The notes below the pieces were generated by a model, which had not been told where the DNA came from, did not search any database, and saw only the letters and a program-made list of their open reading frames with translations. The translations under genes and the position numbers were made by a program. Positions 11,869-19,899 of a stretch of DNA of 64,000 bases are shown here, in pieces; within the stretch, counting starts at the first letter, position 1, and each line of letters starts with the position of its first letter. This DNA is from Micromonospora marina (GTDB lineage Bacteria; Actinomycetota; Actinomycetes; Mycobacteriales; Micromonosporaceae), in the NCBI RefSeq assembly GCF_900091565.1, contig NZ_FMCV01000008.1, positions 1 through 64,000 of the forward strand, given 5' to 3'.

Positions 11869-12786
11869 GTGGCGCTCGGTCTTCCCTCGGTCCTTCCCAA
11901 TCCCCAGCCGGCCATCGGGGAGCTGATCCGTGACGGCCGTCCCACGTTCTCCTTCGAGTTCTTCCCGCCGAAGACCCAGGCCGGGGAGAAGCTGCTCTGG
12001 CAGGCCATCCGCGAGCTGGAGTCGCTGCGCCCGTCGTTCGTGTCGATCACCTACGGCGCGGGCGGCTCGACCCGCGACACCACAGTCGCGGTGACCGAGC
12101 GGATCGCCACCGAGACGACGCTGCTGCCGATGGCGCACCTCACCGCGGTGAACCACTCGGTGGCCGAGCTGCGGCACGTGATCGGCCGGCTGGCCTCGGT
12201 CGGCGTGCGCAACGTGCTGGCCGTGCGGGGTGACCCGCCGGGCGATCCGGGTGGCGAGTGGATCGCCCACCCCGAGGGCGTCCGGTACGCCGAGGACCTG
12301 GTCCGGCTGGTCCGCGACAGCGGCGACTTCAGAGTCGGCGTGGCCGCGTTCCCGTACAAGCACCCGCGCTCGCCGGACGTGGACAGCGACACCGCGTACT
12401 TCGTCCGCAAGTGCCGGGCCGGCGCGGAGTTCGCGATCACCCAGATGTTCTTCGACGCCGACGACTACCTGCGCCTACGCGACCGGGTGGCCGCCGCCGG
12501 CTGCGACACGCCGATCCTGGCCGGGGTGATGCCGGTGACCCAGATCGGCACCATCGAACGCTCGGTGCAGCTGTCCGGCGCGCCGTTCCCGCCGGCGCTG
12601 GCGCAGCGGTTCGAGCGGGTGGCCGACGACCCGGAGGCGGTCCGCCGCCTGGGCGTGGAGCAGGCGAGCGAGATGTGCGAGAAGCTGCTCGACGAGGGCG
12701 TGCCGGGAATCCACTTCATCACGCTCAACCGGTCCACGGCGACCCGGGAGGTGTGGCAGCGGCTGCGCGCCTCCGCCCGGGTGTGA
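11869..12786 (+). CDS. metF: 5,10-methylenetetrahydrofolate reductase
   Basis: A 305-residue flavoenzyme that reduces methylene-THF to methyl-THF for methionine synthesis. Typical segments are FSFEFFPPKTQAGE (with the catalytic Glu), FVSITYGAGGSTRDTT, AHLTAVNHS, NVLAVRGDPPGDPG, FRVGVAAFPYKHPRS, GAEFAITQMFFDADDY, and the C-terminal GIHFITLNRS. Length is typical for the short bacterial form without a regulatory domain. GTG 11869 is chosen because TACAGT precedes it by 6 nt and the longer frame upstream is low-quality. It is monocistronic, or reads into the phosphatidyltransferase gene 44 nt downstream, which has its own -10 box. Confidence 0.95.
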   Translation: MALGLPSVLPNPQPAIGELIRDGRPTFSFEFFPPKTQAGEKLLWQAIRELESLRPSFVSITYGAGGSTRDTTVAVTERIATETTLLPMAHLTAVNHSVAELRHVIGRLASVGVRNVLAVRGDPPGDPGGEWIAHPEGVRYAEDLVRLVRDSGDFRVGVAAFPYKHPRSPDVDSDTAYFVRKCRAGAEFAITQMFFDADDYLRLRDRVAAAGCDTPILAGVMPVTQIGTIERSVQLSGAPFPPALAQRFERVADDPEAVRRLGVEQASEMCEKLLDEGVPGIHFITLNRSTATREVWQRLRASARV

Positions 12787-12818
12787 CCACCCGCCACACG
12801 ACACCCGCGCCGTGCTTC

Positions 12819-12824
12819 TACGGT
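12819..12824 (+). promoter_or_regulatory. -10 box of the CDP-alcohol phosphatidyltransferase gene
   Basis: TACGGT ends 6 nt before GTG 12831, again a leaderless layout. Confidence 0.45.
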
Positions 12825-12830
12825 TGAGCC

Positions 12831-13520
12831 GTGGTGGGCACACAGCTGAACTGGGACCAGTACGCGACCGCGTGGGCGCGGCTGCACGGCGGCTTCGATC
12901 CGCGTACCGCCGCGCCGGTGGTGCGTGCCTGGCTGCGCTTCGCGTACCACGTGGGCTATGTGCTGGGCCGGCTGCGCGTCGGTCCGACCCCGGTGACCGT
13001 GTTCGGGGTGCTGCTCTGCTTCTGCGTACCCCTGTTCGTGGAGCGGCCCGGCGACGGGCCGTTCCTCGGCGCGTTGTTCGTGCTGCTGGCGGCGGTGGCC
13101 GACAGTGTCGACGGCGCGGTGGCGGTGGCGACCGGCCGCACCACCCGGCTGGGCTACGTGTACGACTCGGTCGCCGACCGGCTCGGCGAGGTGGCCTGGC
13201 TGATCGCGTTCTGGCTGCTCGGCGCGCCGGGCGCGCTGGTCGCGGCGGCCGGCGGCCTGTCCTGGCTGCACGAGTACGTGCGGGCGCGCGCGGTCTCGGC
13301 CGGGATGCGCGAGATCGGCGCGGTGACCGTGGGGGAGCGGCCCACCCGGGTCTGCGTCGCGCTGGTCGGGCTGCTGGTCGCCGGGCTCACCGGCCTGATC
13401 GACGCCGACCTGACCGCCGGCACGATCACCATGGCCACCACGGTCTGGGTGCTGCTCGCCGGGTTCGGCCTCGGTCAGTTGCTCTCCGCCGTCCGCCGCG
13501 CGCTGGTCGACGCCGACTGA
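12831..13520 (+). CDS. CDP-alcohol phosphatidyltransferase family membrane protein
   Basis: A 229-residue integral membrane enzyme with about five or six helices. The family motif is present as DSVDGAVAVATGRTTRLG plus YVYDSVADRLGE (D-x2-D-G ... G-x3-D-x3-D), which binds CDP and the metal ions. The usual Ala-Arg after the DG-x2 is Ala-Val here, a mild deviation. The substrate alcohol (inositol phosphate, glycerol phosphate or other) cannot be told from sequence. The next helix pair LVAAAGGLSWLHEYVRARA is typical of actinobacterial members. The start is leaderless-like. It runs convergently into crtD across a two-unit palindromic repeat. Confidence 0.85.
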   Translation: MVGTQLNWDQYATAWARLHGGFDPRTAAPVVRAWLRFAYHVGYVLGRLRVGPTPVTVFGVLLCFCVPLFVERPGDGPFLGALFVLLAAVADSVDGAVAVATGRTTRLGYVYDSVADRLGEVAWLIAFWLLGAPGALVAAAGGLSWLHEYVRARAVSAGMREIGAVTVGERPTRVCVALVGLLVAGLTGLIDADLTAGTITMATTVWVLLAGFGLGQLLSAVRRALVDAD

Positions 13521-13572
13521 CCGCCGCGCGCCCGGGCAGCGGCCGCGCGGCGGCCGCGCGGCGGTCAGCGTG

Positions 13573-13626
13573 GCGTTAAGAAGGGGCCCTTCCTCTACCG
13601 GAGGCGTTAACAGGGGGCCCCTCCTT
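13573..13626. repeat. Palindromic intergenic element, AAGGGGCCCTT type (tandem pair)
   Basis: Two near-identical units, GCGTTAAGAAGGGGCCCTTC (from 13573) and GCGTTAACAGGGGGCCCCTC (from 13604), each contain a GGGGCCC-centred palindrome. The same core is found in the perfect 50-bp palindrome at 50304-50353. Here it separates the convergent phosphatidyltransferase and crtD genes. From general familiarity, such AAGGGGCCCTT/GTTAA elements are common between genes in Micromonospora-type genomes; that is recollection, not a search. Confidence 0.8.
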
Positions 13627-13631
13627 ACACC

Positions 13632-15119
13632 TCACCAGGCCGGGCCGACCGCCTCGGCGACGATCTCCGCGGACAGCGTGACCATGGGCAGGCCGCCGCC
13701 CGGATGGCTGGAGCCGCCGACCAGCCACAGCCCGGCCGCCGGCCCCCGGTTGGCCGGGCGCAGCAGCCCGCCCGCGGTGCCGTAGATCGCCCCGCCCGGC
13801 GCGCCGGTGGCCGCGTCCAGGTCGGCCGGGGTGCGGATCTCCCGGAACACCAGCCGGTCCCGCACGTCGGCCCCGCGCTCGGCCAGCACGTCGAGGATCC
13901 GGTCCGCGTACGCCTCGGCCAGGCCGGGCCGCCGCCAGTCCACGGCGCTCGCGGCGGTGCCGTGCCGGGGCGCGTTGACGAGCACGAACCACGCCTCGTG
14001 GCCGTCCGGGCGGACCGCCGGGTCGTCGGCGGCGGTGACGAACACCGTCGGGTCGGGCGCCGGGCGGGCCCGCACCCCGCGACCCGGGGCACCGAACACG
14101 GCGTCGAACTCGGCGTCGTAGTCGCGGGGGAAGAAGACGTTGTGGTGGGCCAGCCCCGAGTCGCCGCGTACGCCCAGCAGCAGCACGAACCCGGCCAGGC
14201 TGCGGTCGGTGAGCGCGGCCAGCCGGCGCGGGTCGGGCAGCAGGTCCCGGTAGACGGTGAGCGCGTCCACGTTCGCCACCACCACGTCGGCCGGCACCGG
14301 CGCGGCCGTCCCCGCCACGCGTACCCCGTGCACCCGCCCGCCCGCGGCGTCGATCCGGGTGACTGTCGCGCCGGTGCGCACCACCACGCCCAGGTCCAGG
14401 CAGCGCGACAGCAGCGCGTCGGCGAGCGTGCCCAGCCCGCCGCGCAGGTACCAGCCGCCGTACGCCAGCTCGGCGTAGGGGACGGCGACGAGCGCGGCCG
14501 GGGCGCGGCGCGGGTCGGCGCCGGTGTACGTGGCGTACCGGTCCAGCAGCATCCGCAGCCGCGGGTCGGACAGGTGGCGGCGGCCCAGCCCGCGCAGACT
14601 GCGGCCGGGACCGATGGCGGCCAGGTCACCCAGCCGCCAGGCCAGCGCGGCCAGGTCGCGGGGCGAGTCGACGGTACGGCGCAGGATGTCCCGGTGCGAG
14701 GCCGCCCACACCCGGCCGGCGCGCCGCCACAACCCCCGCCAGTCGGCGGCGGACCGGTCGCCGAACGCGGCGCCGATCCGGGCGGCGAACTCGTCCGGGT
14801 CGGCGCAGGAGTCGAGCGTGGGGCCACCGCCGGGGAAGACGTGCCGCACGATCGGGTCCAGCGGGACCAGGTCGAGGTATTCGTCGAGCTTCGCCCCGGT
14901 CGCCTCGAACAGGTCGTGGAAGACCTGCGGCAGCGTGAACAGGCTCGGTCCGGTGTCGAAGTGCCACACCCCCTCCGGGGTGTGGTGGGCGTACCGGCCG
15001 AGCTTGCCCCCGACCGTGCCGGCCCGTTCGAGGACGGTGACCTCGTGCCCGGTGACCGCGAGCCGGGCGGCGGCGGCGAGCCCGCCCACCCCGGCGCCGA
15101 TGACCACGATGCGCGCCAT
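13632..15119 (-). CDS. crtD: CrtI/CrtD-type carotenoid desaturase
   Basis: A 495-residue FAD-dependent carotenoid dehydrogenase. The N-terminal dinucleotide fold is IVVIGAGVGGLAAAARLAVTGHEV. The family segments HFDTGPSLFTLP, LAYGGWYLRGGLGTLADAL and the C-terminal FAD motif GLWLVGGSSHPGGGLPMV are all present. Neighbours CruC and CruF indicate that it acts on the acyclic end as a 3',4'-desaturase (CrtD), as proposed for sioxanthin in Salinispora. Sequence alone would also fit a phytoene desaturase. GGAGGGG precedes ATG 15119. It is the last gene of the operon, 12 nt after cruC, and ends at the tandem palindrome. Confidence 0.82.
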   Translation of the reverse strand: MARIVVIGAGVGGLAAAARLAVTGHEVTVLERAGTVGGKLGRYAHHTPEGVWHFDTGPSLFTLPQVFHDLFEATGAKLDEYLDLVPLDPIVRHVFPGGGPTLDSCADPDEFAARIGAAFGDRSAADWRGLWRRAGRVWAASHRDILRRTVDSPRDLAALAWRLGDLAAIGPGRSLRGLGRRHLSDPRLRMLLDRYATYTGADPRRAPAALVAVPYAELAYGGWYLRGGLGTLADALLSRCLDLGVVVRTGATVTRIDAAGGRVHGVRVAGTAAPVPADVVVANVDALTVYRDLLPDPRRLAALTDRSLAGFVLLLGVRGDSGLAHHNVFFPRDYDAEFDAVFGAPGRGVRARPAPDPTVFVTAADDPAVRPDGHEAWFVLVNAPRHGTAASAVDWRRPGLAEAYADRILDVLAERGADVRDRLVFREIRTPADLDAATGAPGGAIYGTAGGLLRPANRGPAAGLWLVGGSSHPGGGLPMVTLSAEIVAEAVGPAW

Positions 15120-15131
15120 GGCGTGCCCCTC

Positions 15132-16259
15132 CTAGGTGACCGGGCGACCCCGCCAGGTGAGCCGGTGTCGCTTCCGCAGATGGTACGACCGGACGGTCAG
15201 CCAACCGAGGACCACGACCGACACGGGGTGGCCCAGCGCGTCGGGCCACGCCCGTCCGCCGGTGGCGCGGGCGCTCACCACCCGCCCGGCGACGCCGGCC
15301 AGGTAGGCCAGGAACGCCACAGCGGCCACCGCCGGCGTGCCCGCGAGCAGCGCCCCCAGAGCCAGCAGCGGCGGCGCGACGTACAACGCGAACAGCAACG
15401 CCAGCACGGCGGCCGCGGCGGTGGGATGCCCGAACGTCGCCCACAGCGACTTGGTGTAGCCGTCGCGCAGCTGCGGCCAGGTGTCGTACATCCGGCAGGA
15501 CGCCAGCCGGGATCCGTCGGCCAGCGCGATCCGCCCGCCGGCCCGCTTCACCGCCCGGGCCAGCTCGATGTCCTCCAGCACCTTGTCGGCCACCGCCGCG
15601 TGCCCGCCGGCCCGCAGGTAGCCGGCCCGGTCCACGACCAGGAACTGCCCGCCCGCGGCGGCCAGCGACGGCCGCCGCGAGCGTTCCATCGCGCGCAGCG
15701 GCAGGAACGTCAGCCATAACCACTGCAACAACGGCTGCACCAGCCGGTCGGCCGCCGTCCGCACCACGATCCGGGGGTACGGCGACAGCAGCGCCGCGTC
15801 GGCCGCGCGCAACTCGGCCACCGCCGCCGCGACCGCGTCCGGGGTGAGCACCACGTCGGCGTCGACGAAGGCCAGCACCGCCGGTTCCGGGCCGGTCCGG
15901 GTGGCGAGCTGCCAGCAGGCGTGCGGTTTGCCCAGCCAGCCGGGCGGCGGGGCGACCCCGGTGAGCAGCGTGACCCGGGGATCGTCGCCGGTCACCGCGC
16001 GGACCACGTCGGCGGTGCCGTCGGTCGAGCCGTCGTCGAGCACCACGATCCGCAGGTCCGGCACGCCGCGCTGGGCCAGCAGCGCGCGCAGGCACGGGGT
16101 GACCCGCTCGGCCTCGTCGCGCAGCGGCAGCAGCACCGCCACCGGCTCGGTCACCTCGGCCGGGCCGGCAGTGGGGCGGCGCAGCCAGGCGTACGCGTTG
16201 ACCAACGTGTGACCGGTGAGCGCGGCGACCGCCACCGCCAGCGTGAGGGCGGCGATCAT
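15132..16259 (-). CDS. cruC: Carotenoid glycosyltransferase, CruC-like (GT2)
   Basis: A 375-residue membrane glycosyltransferase. One N-terminal helix (IAALTLAVAVAALTGHTLVNAYAWL) is followed by a GT-A domain: VAVLLPLRDEAERV, the nucleotide-binding VVLDDGSTDGTADV, AFVDADVVLTPDA (DxD-type), AAGGQFLVVDRAGYLRAGGH and QLRDGYTKSLWATFG. Two or three C-terminal helices follow. In carotenoid tail clusters this enzyme glycosylates the hydroxyl made by CruF. The ATG at 16259 overlaps the cruF stop by 4 nt (ATGA), so an upstream in-frame extension is not needed. Family membership is clear; the carotenoid substrate is inferred from context. Confidence 0.82.
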   Translation of the reverse strand: MIAALTLAVAVAALTGHTLVNAYAWLRRPTAGPAEVTEPVAVLLPLRDEAERVTPCLRALLAQRGVPDLRIVVLDDGSTDGTADVVRAVTGDDPRVTLLTGVAPPPGWLGKPHACWQLATRTGPEPAVLAFVDADVVLTPDAVAAAVAELRAADAALLSPYPRIVVRTAADRLVQPLLQWLWLTFLPLRAMERSRRPSLAAAGGQFLVVDRAGYLRAGGHAAVADKVLEDIELARAVKRAGGRIALADGSRLASCRMYDTWPQLRDGYTKSLWATFGHPTAAAAVLALLFALYVAPPLLALGALLAGTPAVAAVAFLAYLAGVAGRVVSARATGGRAWPDALGHPVSVVVLGWLTVRSYHLRKRHRLTWRGRPVT

Positions 16260-17119
16260 GCCGGGGCGTCGACGCGCGGCGCCGGCTCCGGCGTACCAGC
16301 CCGGTCCTGACGGGCCCGCCACAGCGTCACCGCCAGCGGCACCGCCGCCACCGCCATCCCGGCCGCGCCCCACAGCGCCGACGCCGGCAGCCGCAGGAAC
16401 ACCGCGTGCGCCAGCACGCTGGAGGCGTACGTCCAGAGGTAGAGCGCGAACATCGGGGCGTCCCGGCCGTCGACCCGGTCCACCGACGGCCCGGCGAGCG
16501 GGCGCAGCGCGACGGCGAGCAGCACCGCGAAGCCCAGCCAGCCGAGGTAGTTGCTGACCGGGATGCCTGGCAGCCCGGGCAGTGCCGGGGTGGCGTCGAG
16601 CCAGGTCCAGTAGCCCTCGGCCACCATCTGCGGGTCGAGGAACAGGTCCCAGGCGGCCAGCCCGACCGCCGAGAGCGCGATCCGCGCGACCCGGGAGCGG
16701 ACCAGCCGGACCGCGGTGAGCCAGGCCGGCCAGGCCATCCAGGTCCAGGCGAGCGGGATGATCAGCGGCACCCCGGCCAGCTTCGGGCCCAGCTCGCCGG
16801 AGTAGTCGTAGCTGCCGAACGGGAACCCGGTGGCCACGCCGATCGCCTCCACCGCGAACCCGCCGCCGGTGACGACCGCGACCAGCGCGACGGCGGTACG
16901 GACGCCACGGGTGAGCAGCGCGTGGCCGACCGAGAGCAGCCAGCCGAGCACCACGGTGGCCACGGTGAGCCCGGCCCGGGTCGCGCCGCCGGTGAGCGGG
17001 TAGCAGATCTGGGCGAGCACCAGCACGGCCAGCAACGCCCAGGGCAGCCGGCCGCTCACTGTGCCGCTTTTCGTTCGCGACTGCGGGGCTCGCAAACCCG
17101 GCTCACTCCTCGCGCTCAC
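16256..17119 (-). CDS. cruF: Carotenoid 1',2'-hydratase, CruF family
   Basis: A 287-residue membrane protein with about seven or eight helices of the CruF/DUF422 family, which hydrates the terminal double bond of acyclic carotenoid ends. Recognisable parts are TGFPFGSYDYSGELGPKLAGVPLIIPLAW, WDLFLDPQMVAEGYWTW and GIPVSNYLGWLGFA. Two starts are possible in the same frame, GTG 17119 and GTG 17059, exactly 60 nt apart, because a 60-bp segment has been inserted between 12-bp direct repeats. Both would give a GTGA overlap-like context; 17119 is the one that now overlaps the upstream GNAT stop. The first 20 residues (SARSEPGLRAPQSRTKSGT) are then encoded by the insertion and are not conserved-looking. 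Confidence 0.85.
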   Translation of the reverse strand: MSARSEPGLRAPQSRTKSGTVSGRLPWALLAVLVLAQICYPLTGGATRAGLTVATVVLGWLLSVGHALLTRGVRTAVALVAVVTGGGFAVEAIGVATGFPFGSYDYSGELGPKLAGVPLIIPLAWTWMAWPAWLTAVRLVRSRVARIALSAVGLAAWDLFLDPQMVAEGYWTWLDATPALPGLPGIPVSNYLGWLGFAVLLAVALRPLAGPSVDRVDGRDAPMFALYLWTYASSVLAHAVFLRLPASALWGAAGMAVAAVPLAVTLWRARQDRAGTPEPAPRVDAPA

Positions 17120-17124
17120 TGTGC
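17053..17124. repeat. 60-bp in-frame insertion flanked by 12-bp direct repeats
   Basis: The 12-mer CGCTCACTGTGC occurs at 17053-17064 and again at 17113-17124, a period of exactly 60 bp. The unique part between contains a short inverted motif (TCGCGA...TCGC). It sits exactly at the start of cruF and adds 20 codons without changing frame. It may be a small mobile repeat or a tandem slip; the flanking repeats would be its footprint. Confidence 0.6.
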
Positions 17125-17673
17125 GACGTCCGGCGGGGGGAGCGGCAGGTCCCGGCCGAGCACGCCGAACGGCCGCTCGTCGCCGGGGAAGTGGAAGTGG
17201 CGCAGGACGTCGACGAAGCCGAACCGGCGGTACAGCCGCCAGGCCCGGGACTTCTCCTCGTCGGCCTCCGGGGTGGACAGCAGCGTGGTGTCACCCTCGG
17301 CCACGGCGAGCAGCGCGCGTAACTGGCGGGCGCCCAGGCCGTGCCCCTGCGCGGGCGGGCGGACGTGCAGCTCGACCACCTCGAACGGGTGGGTCAGCCA
17401 GCGCTGCCGGGCCGGCGCGTTCAGCGCCCGGTGCACCTGGTCGTGCCACCACTGCCCGGTGGCGCCCTGGTAGCCGTACCCGAAACCGGCCAGGTGTCCC
17501 TCGCGGGTCAGGCTGGCGACGGCGCGGAAGCCGGGCCGGCGGACGTGGGTGGCGATGTAGCCGCGACGGGCCTCCAGCAGGTCGGCCCGGTAGCCCATCG
17601 CCTCGCCGTAGACGGCCACCACGTCGTCCAGCCGCCGGACCAGGTCGTCCGGTGTCCACCGCACCAGCCTCAT
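17116..17673 (-). CDS. GNAT-family acetyltransferase
   Basis: A 185-residue protein with the GNAT fold. The acetyl-CoA loop region is VVELHVRPPAQGHGLGARQLRALLA, where QGHGLG is the Q/R-x2-G-x-G/A motif, and the C-terminal SRAWRLYRRFGFVDVLRHFHFPG is the usual 'YRRFGF' segment. The substrate is unknown. It is inside the carotenoid operon with ATGA-type overlaps on both sides (17670-17673 and 17116-17119), so it is co-translated with the carotenoid enzymes. Whether it modifies a pigment, an enzyme or something unrelated cannot be told. Confidence 0.85.
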   Translation of the reverse strand: MRLVRWTPDDLVRRLDDVVAVYGEAMGYRADLLEARRGYIATHVRRPGFRAVASLTREGHLAGFGYGYQGATGQWWHDQVHRALNAPARQRWLTHPFEVVELHVRPPAQGHGLGARQLRALLAVAEGDTTLLSTPEADEEKSRAWRLYRRFGFVDVLRHFHFPGDERPFGVLGRDLPLPPPDVAQ

Positions 17674-18398
17674 GCGTACCCTCTCGATGTTTCCGGGTCG
17701 CCCTCGGCGGCCCAGCCGAGCACCGTGCGGTCGCCGACCACGTCGCCCACCGCGAACCGCGCGAACAGTTCCTCCGCGTACCAGCCCTCGGTGGGGGTAC
17801 GGGTGATCGCGGCGCGGTGCTCCGGGGAACGGTACGCGAACGCGACCAGGTCCGCCGGGTCGCGCCACACGCTCACCGTGCCCTGCCAGCCCAGCGGCGC
17901 CTCGCCGACGCCGAACCGGGCGAGCAGCCCGGGCGCGGCGTGCAGTTCGGCGGCGACCGGTGGGATCGCGCGCCAGAACGTGGCCGCGCGGCGGGCCCGC
18001 AGCCGGGCCCGGGTCAGCGCCAGCACCGGCCCGGTGACCCGTCCGCCGGACGGCGCGCCGAACGGCTCCCGGCCGGACCACCGGCCGCGGCTGGTCAGCG
18101 GACGCAGGTCCACCCGTACCGCGGCGCGGGCGATCCGGGCCCAGGAGCGGGCGACCGGGGAGGTGTCGAAGCCGGCCGCGTCGGCGGGGGAGCCCCAGAC
18201 CACGAGCGCGGCCCACCGGGTCAGGTCGGCGTCGCCGGGGCCGAAGCCGGTGCCGGTCCCGGTGCCGAGCAGCTTGGCGAAGCGCACGCCGGGCAGGCGG
18301 CGCAGCCGCGCCGGGTGGGTGGCCATCCGGGTCAGCACACCGGGTACGGCCCGGCGGGGCACACGCCACACGTGCAGCGTGACGAGTCCGGGGTTCAC
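17670..18398 (-). CDS. CrtA-like (spheroidene monooxygenase family) protein
   Basis: A 242-residue protein. The N-terminus VTLHVWRVPRRAVPGVL, then LPGVRFAKLLGTGTGTGFGPGDADLTRWAALVVW, resembles proteins annotated as spheroidene monooxygenase (CrtA, a heme-dependent carotenoid 2-ketolase) in actinomycetes. The C-terminal WYAEELFARF also fits. GTG 18398 overlaps the ybaK stop (GTGA), and its own stop overlaps the GNAT start (ATGA). In this operon an additional oxygenase could further oxidise the acyclic carotenoid end, but the sioxanthin pathway as I know it needs no CrtA, so the role is open. Family assignment is from memory of the N-terminal pattern. Confidence 0.65.
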   Translation of the reverse strand: MNPGLVTLHVWRVPRRAVPGVLTRMATHPARLRRLPGVRFAKLLGTGTGTGFGPGDADLTRWAALVVWGSPADAAGFDTSPVARSWARIARAAVRVDLRPLTSRGRWSGREPFGAPSGGRVTGPVLALTRARLRARRAATFWRAIPPVAAELHAAPGLLARFGVGEAPLGWQGTVSVWRDPADLVAFAYRSPEHRAAITRTPTEGWYAEELFARFAVGDVVGDRTVLGWAAEGDPETSRGYA

Positions 18399-18883
18399 GC
18401 CACCTCGGCCGGGGCGCCGGTGGTGATCCGCAGCAGTTCCGCGTACGTGGTGGGGAACACCGCCCGGGGCACGCCACCGGCCGCCCACACCTCGTCGTAC
18501 CCGGCCAGGGCGGTGTCGACGACGGTCCGCAGCGGCGCGGGGTGGCCGACCGGGGCGACGCCGCCGATCACCTGCCCGGTGTGCCGTTTGACGAACTCCG
18601 GGGTGGCCCGGCGCAGGTGGGTCACGCCCAGCGTGGCGGCGAGCCCGACGGTGTCCACCCGGTGCGCGCCGGAGGTGAGTACCAGCAGCGGCGCGTCGTC
18701 CGCGTCGAAGACCAGCGAGTTGGCGATGGCGCCGACGGCGACGCCGAGCGCCCCGGCCGCCGCGGCCGCGGTGTGCACCGCCTCGGGCAGCAGTCGGACG
18801 AGGCTGGCCTCGCCCGATCCGTTCCGCGCGCCCGCGTCGTCGAGCGCGCGCTGCACCGCCTGCACATTCGGGTGTGGCTGCAT
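18395..18883 (-). CDS. YbaK/EbsC-type aminoacyl-tRNA deacylase
   Basis: A 162-residue protein of the YbaK/ProRS editing-domain superfamily, which hydrolyses mischarged tRNA such as Cys-tRNA(Pro). Segments seen are AVGAIANSLVFDADDAPLLVLTSGAHRVD, FVKRHTGQVIGGVAPVGHPAPLRTVVD (the conserved GxxPxGH turn) and the C-terminal FPTTYAELLRITTG. ATG 18883 is preceded by a GGGGGAAG site about 12 nt away. It is the first gene of the six-gene minus-strand operon and overlaps the CrtA-like gene by 4 nt. The typical catalytic Lys of YbaK (QIAKSLVF) is Asn here, as I recall for many actinobacterial members, so the substrate may differ. Confidence 0.85.
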   Translation of the reverse strand: MQPHPNVQAVQRALDDAGARNGSGEASLVRLLPEAVHTAAAAAGALGVAVGAIANSLVFDADDAPLLVLTSGAHRVDTVGLAATLGVTHLRRATPEFVKRHTGQVIGGVAPVGHPAPLRTVVDTALAGYDEVWAAGGVPRAVFPTTYAELLRITTGAPAEVA

Positions 18884-18960
18884 GCACCCATTCTTCCCCC
18901 ACCCCGGTACGACCCCGCCGGGGGCCGTCGCCCTCCCGTGTGTCCCCGGCGCGTCACACG

Positions 18961-19014
18961 TTGCGTTTTCGTCGGTGGGGAGGTGTACTGTCAGGGTAGT
19001 TAGAACGAGTGTTC
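18961..19014 (+). promoter_or_regulatory. LexA box and promoter of the mutasome operon
   Basis: GAACGAGTGTTC at 19003-19014 is a perfect match to the actinobacterial/Gram-positive SOS box GAAC-N4-GTTC. TACTGT (18986-18991) is a likely -10 box, with TTGCGT (18961-18966) as a weak -35 at 19 bp. The box therefore covers the expected start point, where LexA would block transcription until DNA damage triggers its cleavage. I found no other such box in the window, including upstream of dinB. Confidence 0.75.
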
Positions 19015-19390
19015 GATTCGGCTCACACGGCAAGTGGCTCAGCTCCCCGGCTGGCCCGGCCTGATCCGAGCCGGTCGCGCACCCGTCGAACGCTCCGGAA
19101 GCGGTGTTTCGCGGCACCGGCTTCCGGGAGGTGCGGCACCGCGGGCCGCACCGGGTCTCGGACAGTCGCGAGTCCGGGCCCGTCAGGCAGGTCGTCGCCC
19201 GCCGCCCACGACCCCCGGGCGGCGGGCGACGGACCCGCCGGCACGCCGGCCGGGTGTGGGTGTGGGGAAGCGTCCACATCCGGCCGGCCGCCACCAAGGT
19301 GCGTCTTCCTCCGCACCGACCGCTCCGGGCGACCGGGCGACGTCCCCGTCGCGCGACCGCCCGCCCCGGCCACACGCGGAGGAGAGACCC
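19015..19390 (+). other. Long untranslated leader of the HEPN-imuA'-imuB-dnaE2 operon
   Basis: About 375 nt between the LexA box and the first start codon. It stays open in one frame from GTG 19034, but the encoded peptide is Arg/Pro/Gly-rich and looks like random high-GC translation, and a good ribosome site (GGAG at 19381) belongs to ATG 19391. It contains an inverted repeat of CCGGAAGC/GCTTCCGG near 19095-19130. No riboswitch family was recognised. Confidence 0.4.
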
Positions 19391-19894
19391 ATGCCGACCA
19401 GTCCGGCCCAGGCGCCCACGGTGCCCGCGCACGTGCTGCCGCACCGCACCCCCGCCCAGTTGCTCGCGGTGGCCCGCGACGGGCTGGCCGAGGCCGCCCG
19501 CACCCGTCCCGACGGCCTCCGGTACGCCGCCGCCCACCTCGCGGCGCTGCGCGCCGCCGCCGCCGTGCTCGCCGCCCGGGCCCGCCCCGCACCCACCCGC
19601 CGGCACCGGATCACCAGCGTCTGGGTGCTGCTCGCCACCGTCGCCCCCGAGCTGGACGAGTGGGCCGCCTACTTCGCCGCCGGCGCGAGCAAGCGGGCCG
19701 CCGCCGAGGCCGGCATCCCCCGCGTGGTCACCGCCCGGGAGGCCGACGACCTGCTGCGTGCCGCCGAGGAGTTCGTGACAGTGGTGGAGACCGCACTCGG
19801 CCTGGCGCACCAGCCGGCGCTCGACGGCCTGCCCCGCCCGCTGCGGCTCGGCGCCTCCGCCGCTCCGCCCGGCCCCGGGGCAGCCGCCGCCTGA
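19391..19894 (+). CDS. SAV_6107-type HEPN-domain protein
   Basis: A 167-residue helical protein starting at ATG 19391 (GGAGAG upstream). Residues about 16-150 match the pattern of the actinobacterial SAV_6107-type HEPN proteins: LLAVARDGLAEAARTRPDGLRYAAAHLAALRAAAAVLAAR, SVWVLLATVAPELDEWAAYFAAGASKRAAAEAG and AREADDLLRAAEEFVTVVETALG. Many HEPN proteins are RNases with an R-x4-6-H motif; here RPAPTRRH could fit but is in a loop-like region, so activity is doubtful. As first gene after the LexA box and upstream of imuA'-imuB-dnaE2, it is expected to be SOS-induced. A link to translesion synthesis is a context inference. Confidence 0.75.
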   Translation: MPTSPAQAPTVPAHVLPHRTPAQLLAVARDGLAEAARTRPDGLRYAAAHLAALRAAAAVLAARARPAPTRRHRITSVWVLLATVAPELDEWAAYFAAGASKRAAAEAGIPRVVTAREADDLLRAAEEFVTVVETALGLAHQPALDGLPRPLRLGASAAPPGPGAAAA

Positions 19895-19899
19895 TTCGT

